From Lachnospiraceae bacterium (GTDB lineage Bacteria; Bacillota; Clostridia; Lachnospirales; Lachnospiraceae): a DNA stretch of 64,000 nt. Location of the stretch: NCBI GenBank assembly GCA_025758065.1, contig CP107199.1, positions 124,001-188,000 of the forward strand. Direction: 5' to 3'. Shown in pieces: positions 26,232-34,888 of this stretch (its first letter is position 1; the number at the start of each line of letters is the position of its first letter). Under the pieces are notes generated by a model that saw nothing but the letters and a program-made list of their open reading frames with translations, was not told the origin of the DNA and did no database searches. The translations under genes were made by a program, and so were the position numbers.

Positions 26232-27779
26232 ATGAAATTATTGATCGTTGATGACGAAAAACTGACCCGTGAAGGTATTTTAAAAACCCTTCCCTTAGAA
26301 AAACTGGGGATTCATCAGACTTTCCTGGCCGACGACGGCATACATGGCCTTAAAATTGCCTTAAAGGAAAAGCCGGACCTGATCCTTACAGACGTGCGCA
26401 TGCCCCGCATGAGCGGCGTGGAAATGGCCGAGGAGATACTTAAAGTGCTCCCTAATGCCATTATCCTGTTTATGAGTGCTTATTCTGATAAAGAATACCT
26501 AAAAGCAGCTATTAAGTTAAAAGCTGTCAGCTACGTAGATAAGCCTCTTGATATGAACGAACTTACAGAAGCCTTATCCGAAGGCATCCGCCAGTACAAG
26601 TCCATTTATGCTTCTCTGAATGCCAAATGGATGCACGAATACAATCTGCGATCCCAGCTGGCACAGCTTTTAACAGAAGCAGACCCAGACGAACAGGCTC
26701 CTGTGATCGGAGCACAGTTAAAACCTCCTGTAGGGGAAAATTCTTATTTTACAGCCCTGATCCTGGATTGCCTTACCCCAGTATCTGAACTGCCTTCCGG
26801 GCATATCAACGAAATACAGCACAGCTTTCAGGAATATCTGGCACAAAAAGGATTTCAGGCCCTTGATTTTGTTAAAACAGACCGTTTTATCATCTATTTT
26901 ATCTGCAGCAATGAAAAACCTGAAAAGACCATTTTGATCAACTGTGCCACAGACCTTAAAGACCGTTTTAAAGGACTGACTTCCTCCTTCCTCTCCATGG
27001 GACCTGCGGTTTTGGGATTTAAGCGTGCTTCTTTCTCATTTGAAACTGCAAGAGAACTTTTAAAGCGAAGCTTCTTCCATGACCCTGATACTCTTTTAAT
27101 GGAAACAGAAAACGAGGTCGCCAACCAGCCTCTTACAGATATCACGATGGATCTGACTGTGGCACTTACCAATAAAAACGAAGAAGCTGCCCTTGCTGCC
27201 GCCGATCATTTCTATCAGTCTGTATACAACAACCTGGCAATCTCCTCCAGCCAGGTCCGTGACCTGTATTTTAAGTATCTGGTGAAATTAGATGAGATCA
27301 GTATGTCTAACCATATCTCCCTGTGGCAGAGAGAAGGTCTGGAATCCGAATCTATCTGGGAAGGGATCATGGCCTGTGCAGCTTTAAAAACACTTCATCA
27401 GTTCTTCTGCAAAAAAATAAAGTTGTATTTTGAGCGCCTGCTCTCAAATAAAGATGAAAACCCGGTGGTATTCCAGATCAAGGAATACCTGCATCACAAT
27501 TATGCCGTTCCATCTCTGTCAGTACCTGATATCAGTGAACATGTACATTTATCTCCTGCTTATGTGTGTACTTTATTTAAAAGCGAAACCGGCCAGACCT
27601 TAAATCAGTATCTTACTGATTACCGGATCAAAATGTCCAAGCAGTTTTTAAGTGATCCTCTTTATAAGATCACAGATATTTCTGCAAAAGTAGGCTACAG
27701 TGACGGAAATTATTACAGTAAAGCCTTTCGCAAGATTGTAGGGCTTTCACCATCTGAATACAGGGAGAAGATGCTTTAA
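26232..27779 (+). CDS. YesN-type response regulator with AraC DNA-binding domain
   Basis: The 515-residue protein has a receiver domain at 1-120 with the acidic pair D8/D9, the phospho-acceptor D54 (LILTDVRMPRMSG) and K104. An unassigned middle region follows, then a C-terminal AraC double helix-turn-helix (about 415-515: PSLSVPDISEHVHLSPAYVC, ITDISAKVGYSDGNYYSKAFRKIVGLSPSEY). Such regulators often control sugar uptake in Firmicutes. The start at 26232 begins the receiver domain exactly; the longer frame from 26088 runs through the hairpin. The kinase gene overlaps its stop (TAATG). Confidence 0.93.
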   Translation: MKLLIVDDEKLTREGILKTLPLEKLGIHQTFLADDGIHGLKIALKEKPDLILTDVRMPRMSGVEMAEEILKVLPNAIILFMSAYSDKEYLKAAIKLKAVSYVDKPLDMNELTEALSEGIRQYKSIYASLNAKWMHEYNLRSQLAQLLTEADPDEQAPVIGAQLKPPVGENSYFTALILDCLTPVSELPSGHINEIQHSFQEYLAQKGFQALDFVKTDRFIIYFICSNEKPEKTILINCATDLKDRFKGLTSSFLSMGPAVLGFKRASFSFETARELLKRSFFHDPDTLLMETENEVANQPLTDITMDLTVALTNKNEEAALAAADHFYQSVYNNLAISSSQVRDLYFKYLVKLDEISMSNHISLWQREGLESESIWEGIMACAALKTLHQFFCKKIKLYFERLLSNKDENPVVFQIKEYLHHNYAVPSLSVPDISEHVHLSPAYVCTLFKSETGQTLNQYLTDYRIKMSKQFLSDPLYKITDISAKVGYSDGNYYSKAFRKIVGLSPSEYREKML

Positions 27780-29614
27780 TGAACTTTTTTGACCGGATCC
27801 TTCATTATTATATTTATGACATGCGTTTAAAGAAAAAGCTGGTGGTATCCCATACCATCCTTTTTCTGTTGCCTACAGCCGTCCTCATCTGCTTTCTATT
27901 TTTAAATATTTTCCGCATTGTCATAGATGATGCCCTCCGTTCTGAGCAGGCCTTAAGTTCCCAGTCTGTGCTGTCTGCGGAAAATCTGGTATCCCATGTG
28001 ACCCATGCTTCTGACACGCTGAATTCTTCTTATGTGATCCGGGATATGTTTGACATTTCAAACGCCCAGGCCCAGAGCCTGATACCATCCAGAAATAAAA
28101 TAAATAACCTGTTACGCCTGGCAGATACCCTTACAGACCACTCTCTCATCGAATCTGTAACCTTTTACTATGATGACCGCACCTACCATAAACTTGAACA
28201 GTTTAATACTGATACCCAGAAGCTGTTCCTGCCTCTTTCCCAAGTTTCCAGTCCATGGTTAAAACACTTTGAAACAACAGGAGCATCCCAGCTTTTTGTT
28301 CCTAAAGTCGATCTTTCTGAAAAAGAGGTAACGGAACATGGTCCTCTCGCCTATATCAAGCCTATTTTTTACCGTTCCTATGATGGCGATCCAGAATCCA
28401 TTGCTGCCTACTCTGCCATTTATTTCTCTGAAGATGCATTTGAAGAGATCTTAAAAAAAGATTCTACTATAAAAGATGAATTTTCTTTTCTTATAAATGA
28501 TGACCTGGATCTGATATCTGCTTCTGATCCATCTCTATTTTCAAATAACCTGGCGATCCAGGCTTTACAATCTGACCCATCAGCCTGCGGACAGTTTCAA
28601 CTGGTAAACTACGGGGAATTTTCTGCCTATACTGCCTGCTTCCCATTAAAAAATACAGACTGGTATATGTGTTCCCTGATCCCCAGAGACCAGGTGGCTG
28701 GTATAGGCCACTCTGTTGTATCTAATTTTGCCGTCACCTATGGCATGATCGCATTATTTGCCCTTTTCATCGCCTACAAACTGTCTGAATCAATCGCTGA
28801 CCGTATCATCGGTGTAGCACTGCAGATGGAAACCATACGAAAAGGACGGCCGGAGCCTTTGGAACTTTCTGATGCCGGAAACGATGAGATCGGTGTATTA
28901 TCCGGAACTTATAATTATATGACAGCTGAGATCAATCATCTGATGGACTATGAAGAAAAAGCTGCAAAAGAACTGCGGAATGCGGAATTTAGGGCACTTC
29001 AGGCACAGATCAATCCTCATTTTCTTTACAATACACTGGATATGATCAACTGGCTTTCCCAGTCCGGACAAAGCGAAAAGGTAACTGAGGCTATCCAGGC
29101 TCTTACCCGTTTTTACCGTCTGACCCTCGGGAGCCGGGATCTGATCAGCACAGTACATGACGAAGTGACCCATGTAACCCTTTATATGCAGCTTCAAAAT
29201 ATGCGTTATAACGACTGTGCGGAATTTATTGCCGATGTACCTCCGGAGCTTGACAGTTTTTCTATTCCAAGGCTTACCTTTCAGCCTATTGTAGAAAATG
29301 CGCTACTTCATGGCATTATGATGAAGGAAGAGAAAAAAGGGACCATCCTGCTCACAGGATGGAAAGAAGGAAATGATATCGTATTCATTATCTCTGATGA
29401 CGGAGCCGGAATCCCACCGGAAAAGCTGGATTCCCTTTTAGATGAGCACACACAGGCTGTTGTAGGATCCTCATCAAGACACATAGGGGTATCAAATACT
29501 AACCTGCGCCTGAAAAGCCTTTACGGAAGCAAATACGGCCTTTCCTTTACCAGCGTACCTGGTCAGGGAACAGAAGTTACCCTGCGGATCCCGGCGCTGG
29601 AAGATGAATTTTAA
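27779..29614 (+). CDS. YesM-type sensor histidine kinase
   Basis: The 611-residue protein has two membrane segments (about 20-42 and 318-340) around an extracellular sensing domain, then a HAMP domain, a coiled coil, and the His_kinase motif AQINPHFLYNTLDMINWL. The ATP-binding part shows NALLHGIM and DDGAGIPPEKL. It forms a two-component pair with the preceding regulator, coupled by an overlapping TAATG. No ABC transporter adjoins, so the signal is unknown. It meets the ATL gene tail to tail with overlapping stops. Confidence 0.94.
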   Translation: MNFFDRILHYYIYDMRLKKKLVVSHTILFLLPTAVLICFLFLNIFRIVIDDALRSEQALSSQSVLSAENLVSHVTHASDTLNSSYVIRDMFDISNAQAQSLIPSRNKINNLLRLADTLTDHSLIESVTFYYDDRTYHKLEQFNTDTQKLFLPLSQVSSPWLKHFETTGASQLFVPKVDLSEKEVTEHGPLAYIKPIFYRSYDGDPESIAAYSAIYFSEDAFEEILKKDSTIKDEFSFLINDDLDLISASDPSLFSNNLAIQALQSDPSACGQFQLVNYGEFSAYTACFPLKNTDWYMCSLIPRDQVAGIGHSVVSNFAVTYGMIALFALFIAYKLSESIADRIIGVALQMETIRKGRPEPLELSDAGNDEIGVLSGTYNYMTAEINHLMDYEEKAAKELRNAEFRALQAQINPHFLYNTLDMINWLSQSGQSEKVTEAIQALTRFYRLTLGSRDLISTVHDEVTHVTLYMQLQNMRYNDCAEFIADVPPELDSFSIPRLTFQPIVENALLHGIMMKEEKKGTILLTGWKEGNDIVFIISDDGAGIPPEKLDSLLDEHTQAVVGSSSRHIGVSNTNLRLKSLYGSKYGLSFTSVPGQGTEVTLRIPALEDEF

Positions 29615-29964
29615 ATTTTCAGTCTGCAAAACTCTTCTGCAAAGGCTTCCGCCTCTTCCAGTGTGTTTTTCCATCCATATTGTTTCAGGTCCACCTGGTT
29701 ATCCATGGACACTTCCACTCCCTCTTCTTCTAATAGAAGACGCTGAAGGTCCGGATAATCAAAAGAAGCTGCACCGGAAAGAATCCCTTTGCTGTTTACC
29801 ACCTTATAAGCTGGCACTTCACCTGCCAGCTCTTTTTTTAACCCGTATCCTACCTGTCTGGCATTCTTTGGGAAACCGCATAAAAGAGCTGCCTGTCCAT
29901 AAGTAATGACTTTTCCTTTGGGAATTGCCCGACATACGATCCCCAGTCTTTTATAAAAATCCAT
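29611..29964 (-). CDS. Alkyltransferase-like (ATL) DNA-binding protein
   Basis: The 117-residue protein is homologous to the C-terminal domain of O6-alkylguanine-DNA alkyltransferase: VCRAIPKGKVITYGQAALLCGFPKNARQVGYGLKK carries the DNA-binding helix and arginine finger region. Where the enzyme has PCHRVV it reads PAYKVVNSKG, so the alkyl-accepting cysteine is replaced by alanine. ATL proteins bind alkylated bases and direct them to nucleotide excision repair. The ribosome site is weak. Stops overlap with the convergent kinase gene. Confidence 0.9.
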   Translation of the reverse strand: MDFYKRLGIVCRAIPKGKVITYGQAALLCGFPKNARQVGYGLKKELAGEVPAYKVVNSKGILSGAASFDYPDLQRLLLEEEGVEVSMDNQVDLKQYGWKNTLEEAEAFAEEFCRLKI

Positions 29965-29987
29965 TTTTCATACCCCCTATGCACCAG

Positions 29988-30150
29988 ATGTCCTCTCGGA
30001 GTCTTTCCTGCATCTGCCTTTGTGGCCAATTTTTCGCCAGTCGCACCCGAATTTCATCACCGTACGCACCGCGTACGCCTCAGAAATTTGGGCACAACTG
30101 ACAAAAAATCTTCTCACAAAATCAGGTACAGAAAGATTCCGAGAGAACAT
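29988..30150. repeat. Long family A element (163 bases)
   Basis: The ends ATGTCCTCTCGGAGTCTTT and AAAGATTCCGAGAGAACAT are inverted repeats. The interior also pairs, for example CCCGAATTTC with GAAATTTGGG, around a central CGTACGCACCGCGTACG. An element of identical length and about 85-90 percent identity by eye lies at 45718-45880. No coding frame fits; it looks like a miniature mobile element or a structured intergenic repeat. Confidence 0.85.
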
Positions 30151-30312
30151 ACAGTTTTTAAATTCGTTACTATTTCATTCATTGCATGATCAGCAACGGA
30201 ATTTGCCTTGGCTTCGCATTTGAATACAGCAACTTCCCGTGCCAGCACAGAAAAAATCATTTATGTAGATCAGATAACAGGTCACTGGTGCATTCTCAAT
30301 ATATCCGACAAC

Positions 30313-30347
30313 GAAAAAACAGGAACCCGTTTCCAAGCTCCTGTTTA
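30313..30347 (-). terminator. Terminator after the tRNA-Leu pair
   Basis: On the minus strand AACAGGAGC pairs with the complementary GGTTCCTGTT, followed by TTTTTT. It lies a few bases past the 3' end of tRNA-Leu(CAG). Confidence 0.8.
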
Positions 30348-30352
30348 AGTCC

Positions 30353-30436
30353 TGCAGAAGAAGGGAGTCGAACCCTCAAGGTATTACTACCACACGGACC
30401 TGAACCGTGCGCGTCTGCCAATTCCGCCACTTCTGC
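30353..30436 (-). tRNA. tRNA-Leu (CAG)
   Basis: The 84-base gene has acceptor arms GCAGAAG/CTTCTGC, a D-arm GGCGGAATTGGCAGACGC, an anticodon stem CACGG/CCGTG with loop TTCAGGT giving anticodon CAG, a long variable arm and the T-arm GGGTTCGACTCCC. The long variable arm is as expected for leucine. The 3' CCA is not encoded. Confidence 0.97.
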
Positions 30437-30476
30437 ATTTGCTTATTTAATTAAGCACGGCACTTTTAAGTACCAG

Positions 30477-30560
30477 TGCGGGAGATGGGACTTGAACCCA
30501 CACGATCATACAACCACAAAATCCTTAGTCTTGCCTGTCTGCCAATTCCAGCACTCCCGC
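30477..30560 (-). tRNA. tRNA-Leu (AAG)
   Basis: The 84-base gene has acceptor arms GCGGGAG/CTCCCGC, the leucine-type D-arm TGGAATTGGCAGACAG, an anticodon stem CAAGA/TTTTG with loop CTAAGGA, and the T-arm GGGTTCAAGTCCC. With U33 fixed, the anticodon reads AAG, so position 34 is adenosine and should become inosine by TadA. A34 is rare in bacterial leucine tRNAs. A CCA end is not encoded. Confidence 0.9.
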
Positions 30561-30572
30561 AGCACGTGTTAT

Positions 30573-30601
30573 AATATAGCACAGTTTTTTCAGTTTTGCA
30601 A
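30573..30601 (-). promoter_or_regulatory. Sigma-70 type promoter of the tRNA pair
   Basis: On the minus strand TTGCAA, a 17-base spacer and TATATT precede the tRNA-Leu(AAG) gene by about a dozen bases. The two tRNAs and the terminator at 30313 make one short transcription unit. Confidence 0.75.
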
Positions 30602-30740
30602 TACCTTTTTTGAATTTTTTTTATTTTTCCATCTCTTGTACACAATATCCCTATATGCTATACTGGAGGTAGTGCTGATAACACAGGTATAGCCTATGTT
30701 ATGGGTCTTTTTTTATCTTTGCAAAATTTTATGATGTTAG

Positions 30741-30807
30741 GGTCAAAAAATTTTTTGACCCCTCTGATACCGAATTGCTACGTGCTTTGCACTCCCGCAA
30801 TTCTTTT
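30741..30807. repeat. Left half of a family D element, before the MATE gene
   Basis: A perfect palindrome (GGTCAAAAAA and its complement, 30741-30760) is followed by CCTCTGATACCGAATTGCTA and TTTGCACTCCCGCAATTC. The module equals the left half of the 7320 element. The matching right half lies after the MATE gene at 32279 in the same orientation. Confidence 0.78.
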
Positions 30808-30844
30808 ATTTAAAAATTAAATTTTACGAATGGAGAATTTTCTT

Positions 30845-32200
30845 ATGAAAAAGCCATCTGGAGACCTGACTCAGGGATCACTTTGGAAAAATATTTTTAT
30901 CTTCAGCATCCCTTTGATACTTTCCAATATCCTTCAGGTTCTTTTTAATATGTCGGATATTGCTGTAGTAGGACGTTTTGCCGGTCCATTGGCCCTTGGC
31001 TCTGTAGGATCTACTACCATTCTGGTAACTATGTTTACCGGCTTCCTCATTGGTCTTTCTGGTGGTATCAATGTACTTACGGCCCTGTATCTGGGTGCTG
31101 GAAAGAAGCAGGCACTTTCCCATACAGTGCACTCTTCACTGATCGTCAGCATTGCAAGCGGTCTGCTCCTTCTGTTATTTGGAGTGTGCTTTGCCCATCC
31201 GGTATTAGAGCTTTTAAAAACAAAGGAAGAACTGATTGATGGCTCTGTACTGTATCTTAGGATCTACTTCCTCGGAATGCCTGCTCTGGCCATTTACAAC
31301 TGCGGTAATGCCATTTTCAGTGCTGCCGGTGATACTGCACGGCCTCTGCGTTATCTGCTGATCGCAGGTATTTTAAATGTGATCATGAACCTGTTTTTCG
31401 TTATCATCTGCCACATGGATGTAGCCGGTGTAGGAGCAGCCAGCGCCTTGTCCCAGTATGTTTCTGCAGGACTGATCCTGCGTGACCTGTTCCGCATTAA
31501 TGCGGATTACAAATTACATTTATCCAAACTTCATCTTGACCCGTCAAAAACTGTGGATATTTTAAAGATCGGTATCCCATCCGGCTTTCAAAACGCTATT
31601 TTTGCCCTTGCAAACCTGTTCGTCCAGGTAGGTGTCAACTCCTTCAGTGCTACTATGGTTGCAGGAAATTCTGCTGCTACTAATGCAGATTCCCTGATCT
31701 ATGATGTAATGGCAGCCATTTACACAGCCTGCGCAAGCTTTATGAGCCAGAACTTAGGCGCAGGAAAACGCGACCGGGTGCTGAAAAGTTACCTCATCAG
31801 CCTTGCCTATTCCTTTGGGATCGGAATGGCTATGGGACTTGCCTTAGTTGCCTTTGGCACCCAGTTTTTATCCCTGTTTACAGCAGATCCTGATGTTATT
31901 GCAGCCGGTCTTAAACGCCTTACCATCATGGGCTTTTCCTATGGTGTATCTGCTTTTATGGACTGTACTATCGCAGCTTCCAGAGCTTTAGGCAAAAGCT
32001 TTGCCCCCATGCTCATCGTTATCATGGGATCCTGCGTATTCCGTGTTATCTGGGTCTACACTGTATTTGCCTACTTTAAAACCATTCCTTCCCTGTATCT
32101 GCTTTATGTCTTCTCCTGGACCATTACAGCAGTGGCAGAGATCATTTATTTCCTTCATATTTACAAAAATACGTTTTCCCAAAAAACAGCCGTGGCATAG
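30845..32200 (+). CDS. MATE family efflux transporter
   Basis: The 451-residue protein has twelve membrane segments in two halves, opening SLWKNIFIFSIPLILSNILQVLFNMSDIAVVGRFAG, the standard MATE N-terminus. Such exporters use Na+ or H+ gradients to expel cationic drugs; the substrate here cannot be told. TGGAGAA precedes the ATG at 30845; the ATG at 30830 overlaps that site. The terminator stem overlaps the stop codon. The gene is flanked by two halves of a family D repeat. Confidence 0.93.
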   Translation: MKKPSGDLTQGSLWKNIFIFSIPLILSNILQVLFNMSDIAVVGRFAGPLALGSVGSTTILVTMFTGFLIGLSGGINVLTALYLGAGKKQALSHTVHSSLIVSIASGLLLLLFGVCFAHPVLELLKTKEELIDGSVLYLRIYFLGMPALAIYNCGNAIFSAAGDTARPLRYLLIAGILNVIMNLFFVIICHMDVAGVGAASALSQYVSAGLILRDLFRINADYKLHLSKLHLDPSKTVDILKIGIPSGFQNAIFALANLFVQVGVNSFSATMVAGNSAATNADSLIYDVMAAIYTACASFMSQNLGAGKRDRVLKSYLISLAYSFGIGMAMGLALVAFGTQFLSLFTADPDVIAAGLKRLTIMGFSYGVSAFMDCTIAASRALGKSFAPMLIVIMGSCVFRVIWVYTVFAYFKTIPSLYLLYVFSWTITAVAEIIYFLHIYKNTFSQKTAVA

Positions 32201-32216
32201 TGCCCGGCTGTTTTTT
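32181..32216 (+). terminator. Terminator overlapping the MATE stop codon
   Basis: AACAGCCGTGGCA and TGCCCGGCTGTT form the stem, with TAG in the loop, followed by TTTTTT. Transcription therefore ends almost at the stop codon. Confidence 0.88.
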
Positions 32217-32278
32217 CTATTATCCAATATACCGATCCCTCTAACACGCTGTCAGTTCGTTTTTTACTTTTATACATG

Positions 32279-32346
32279 ATGTTGGGGTCAAAAATCCTCC
32301 TGCAAGCAAGCTTGCGTCAGATTTTTGAACTTTTTCCTCTGGTATC
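32279..32346. repeat. Right half of a family D element, after the MATE gene
   Basis: GGGGTCAAAAATCCTCCTGC, then AAGCAAGCTTGCGTCAGA and a terminal CCTCTGGTATC, match the right end of the 7320 element. The last bases touch the stop of the convergent kinase-PdxA gene. Confidence 0.78.
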
Positions 32347-34755
32347 TTACACATTCTCTGCCATCCTGCACACCGTGCGGTAAGCATTCTCTAAAGACTG
32401 CGTAGAAGCAATTCCCTTCCATGCAATATCATGTGCTGTGCCATGAGCACAAGTCGTTGCCGGAAGTCTTAATCCGCCTCCAATGGTGATCCCCCGCTCA
32501 AATCCCTTTAATTTAAGAGCGATCTGTCCCTGATCATGGTACATAGTAACTACAGCATTGAATCTGCCGTCAAAAGCCTGTTTAAACAGAGTATCTGCAG
32601 GGAATGGCCCTTTGGCATGGATTCCCATCTTTTCAGCCGCTTTTACTGCCGGTCTGATCACTGTGATCTCTTCTTTTCCGCAAAGTCCCCCTTCGCCTCC
32701 ATGTGGATTTAAAGCTGCCACACCAATCTCGGGTGTCTCATAACCGGCCTGTTTTAATGTACGGTATGCCAGTTCAATAGATTCTAAGATTCCTTCTTCT
32801 GTAAGATTGTTACTGATCTCCGATACCGGGATATGACTGGTCACACGAGTGGTCCATACATTATCTAACATATTGATCTCACCGTATCCCTTTTTCTGCC
32901 CCAAAAGAAACGCAAACAGTTCTGTTTCACTTGCAACCGGATTGTGGGCCAGTTTCATGGCGCCTTTATTTAAAGGAGCATAACATACGCCTTTTACCAG
33001 GCCTTTTTTATAAAGCTCTACCGCACATTGGATCATTTCAATGCAGGACTTGCCGCATATTTCATTTACCTGCCCTATGGTAAAGCGATCCGGCTCCTGC
33101 TCTCCTACAGAAAGCACTGGAATTCCCTTGAACCAATCTGCTTCCTCTGCTTTTTCCACTTGCTGCCATTTCAGCCCCGGAGCAAACTCCGCTACTGCTT
33201 TTTCCCATAATTTTACATTTCCAAGGATCAATGGCTTCCCACAACTAGCCAAAACTCCTTTATCTGCCAGTTTTACCACTAACTCCGGTCCAACTCCGCT
33301 TCCATCTCCTAAAAGCACTGCCACTATCGGCTTTTTCTTCGCTTCCATGATCTCTGCCACCTTTTTCAGATCTTCTTCATTTCCTACATTTCCAGGGAAT
33401 ACTACATAGGGGATCCCCGGAAAACGGCTATTTTCATCTGCCTCCCATACAGGAATACCCGGACGGATCTGTCCCAAGACCCAACCTCTGCTGATTTTAA
33501 GACCTTTTACGCCAATATCACTGGATGTAATACCACCCTTTGCAACAATAAAGGCCGGTTTTACCTTTAATTCCTCCACGATTCTTGTAAGATACCTGGA
33601 AATATCTGTTGCGACTTTTAATTCGTCCTCTGCATTTCCTGTATTTAAGTCCAGACGCTCTCTTCTGGTATAAACCACCGTTGTCCGTCCTTCCTCAATG
33701 AACTGGTTTACCAGTCCCATGACACGAGAAAACTCATTTTCCATCTTCTCATGATCCAGGATCAGATGCTGGTTAAACTCCACTGCCGCTCTGTTTTTAT
33801 CTTCTAACAAACATTTTAACTGGTCTGTGGTCTTCTTTACATGAGAACCGGCGACAATAAGTCCCCCTGCCTTTGTTTTTTCACGGATCATATCCCTTCT
33901 TGTAAGCAGGGGCTGGTCTGTGATCCGCCCAAGTACCTTTGGTACAGCTGCCGCACTGCGGAAAATAAAGCGTTTTCCTCTCTCTAAAGCCAGCTCATAA
34001 CCACGTGCAAAAGCAATCATGTCCTCATAGCAGACTGCATTTACGATCACCTTTCCAAAATCACATACATCTTCCAGGCGGTCTGCGATCTTTTCCGGTG
34101 TACCATTCCGCAGATCTTCCAAAGAAAAGGAAAGCACATCTTCTTCCTTTACCTTTCCTGCGGTCTTCTCTTCGATCCACTTTTTCAGATCCGAAGCATG
34201 ATATGAAAAAGTCTTATCTTTCGCAAACTCTGTCTCGCCAGCCGGAACCATTTCCCCGTCCTTTTGCACTACATAGTGGATATCTCCTGCTGTGATCCGT
34301 CCCCCTTCTAAAAAGAAAGGCGCAATGATCTCCCCGTCTATCTTTTCCCCACTGATTTCTTCCATCGCCTGTTTTAAGCACTGTGTTTCCAGTGGATAAT
34401 GGCCTCTTAAGGTAGAATCTCCCCGGCTGATCACAGTACAGGTCTTACCGCTCTCTTTTGCAGCCTGTGCAATATCTCTTCCCAACTGCAGATGCAGTTT
34501 TTCTGTCTCTTTCTGCTTTAAACTTCTGGAATTAGTCAGCACATAAAACAAAGGAGTTTCTTCCTTAAAGCCTTTTCTTATATGCTCCAGGTCATAAGCT
34601 GTATACACAGGAACATCATGAACAGTCTGTGTTCCCGTAGGATCATCATCAATGACTACGATCTTATGATCCTTTTTCACCTGTGTTTTATACCATTCTT
34701 CACAAAACTCTTTAGCACGTTCTTCCTGCCACACAGACACATCTCTTTGTTTCAT
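32347..34755 (-). CDS. Four-carbon acid sugar kinase fused to PdxA-type dehydrogenase
   Basis: The 802-residue product joins two enzymes. Residues about 25-460 are a DUF1537/four-carbon acid sugar kinase (VVIDDDPTGTQTVHDVPVYT, VISRGDSTLRGHYPLE, and a C-terminal nucleotide part AFIVAKGGITSSDIG). Residues about 470-802 are a PdxA2-like dehydrogenase (LLGDGSGVGPELVVKLA, MYHDQGQIALKLKGF). Separate DtnK/OtnK and PdxA2/dehydrogenase proteins act in sequence on D-threonate or D-erythronate, so the fusion probably phosphorylates and then oxidises such an acid. AAGGAG precedes the ATG at 34755. The stereochemistry of the substrate is not readable. Confidence 0.92.
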   Translation of the reverse strand: MKQRDVSVWQEERAKEFCEEWYKTQVKKDHKIVVIDDDPTGTQTVHDVPVYTAYDLEHIRKGFKEETPLFYVLTNSRSLKQKETEKLHLQLGRDIAQAAKESGKTCTVISRGDSTLRGHYPLETQCLKQAMEEISGEKIDGEIIAPFFLEGGRITAGDIHYVVQKDGEMVPAGETEFAKDKTFSYHASDLKKWIEEKTAGKVKEEDVLSFSLEDLRNGTPEKIADRLEDVCDFGKVIVNAVCYEDMIAFARGYELALERGKRFIFRSAAAVPKVLGRITDQPLLTRRDMIREKTKAGGLIVAGSHVKKTTDQLKCLLEDKNRAAVEFNQHLILDHEKMENEFSRVMGLVNQFIEEGRTTVVYTRRERLDLNTGNAEDELKVATDISRYLTRIVEELKVKPAFIVAKGGITSSDIGVKGLKISRGWVLGQIRPGIPVWEADENSRFPGIPYVVFPGNVGNEEDLKKVAEIMEAKKKPIVAVLLGDGSGVGPELVVKLADKGVLASCGKPLILGNVKLWEKAVAEFAPGLKWQQVEKAEEADWFKGIPVLSVGEQEPDRFTIGQVNEICGKSCIEMIQCAVELYKKGLVKGVCYAPLNKGAMKLAHNPVASETELFAFLLGQKKGYGEINMLDNVWTTRVTSHIPVSEISNNLTEEGILESIELAYRTLKQAGYETPEIGVAALNPHGGEGGLCGKEEITVIRPAVKAAEKMGIHAKGPFPADTLFKQAFDGRFNAVVTMYHDQGQIALKLKGFERGITIGGGLRLPATTCAHGTAHDIAWKGIASTQSLENAYRTVCRMAENV

Positions 34756-34826
34756 CGCTCTCATCTCCTTCTTGCAGACATCTGATCCACCTGCTTTTGC
34801 AGGTTCTTTCACATGCCACATAACTC

Positions 34827-34857
34827 AAAAGGGAGAAAGCATCCACGCTTTCTCCCC
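34827..34857 (-). terminator. Terminator after the GH4 gene
   Basis: On the minus strand GGGAGAAAGC pairs with GCTTTCTCCC around a six-base loop, followed by TTTT. It separates the alpha-galactoside operon from the kinase-PdxA gene. Confidence 0.8.
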
Positions 34858-34888
34858 CTGTTCTGCTCACTTTTTTCTTTATGACAAA

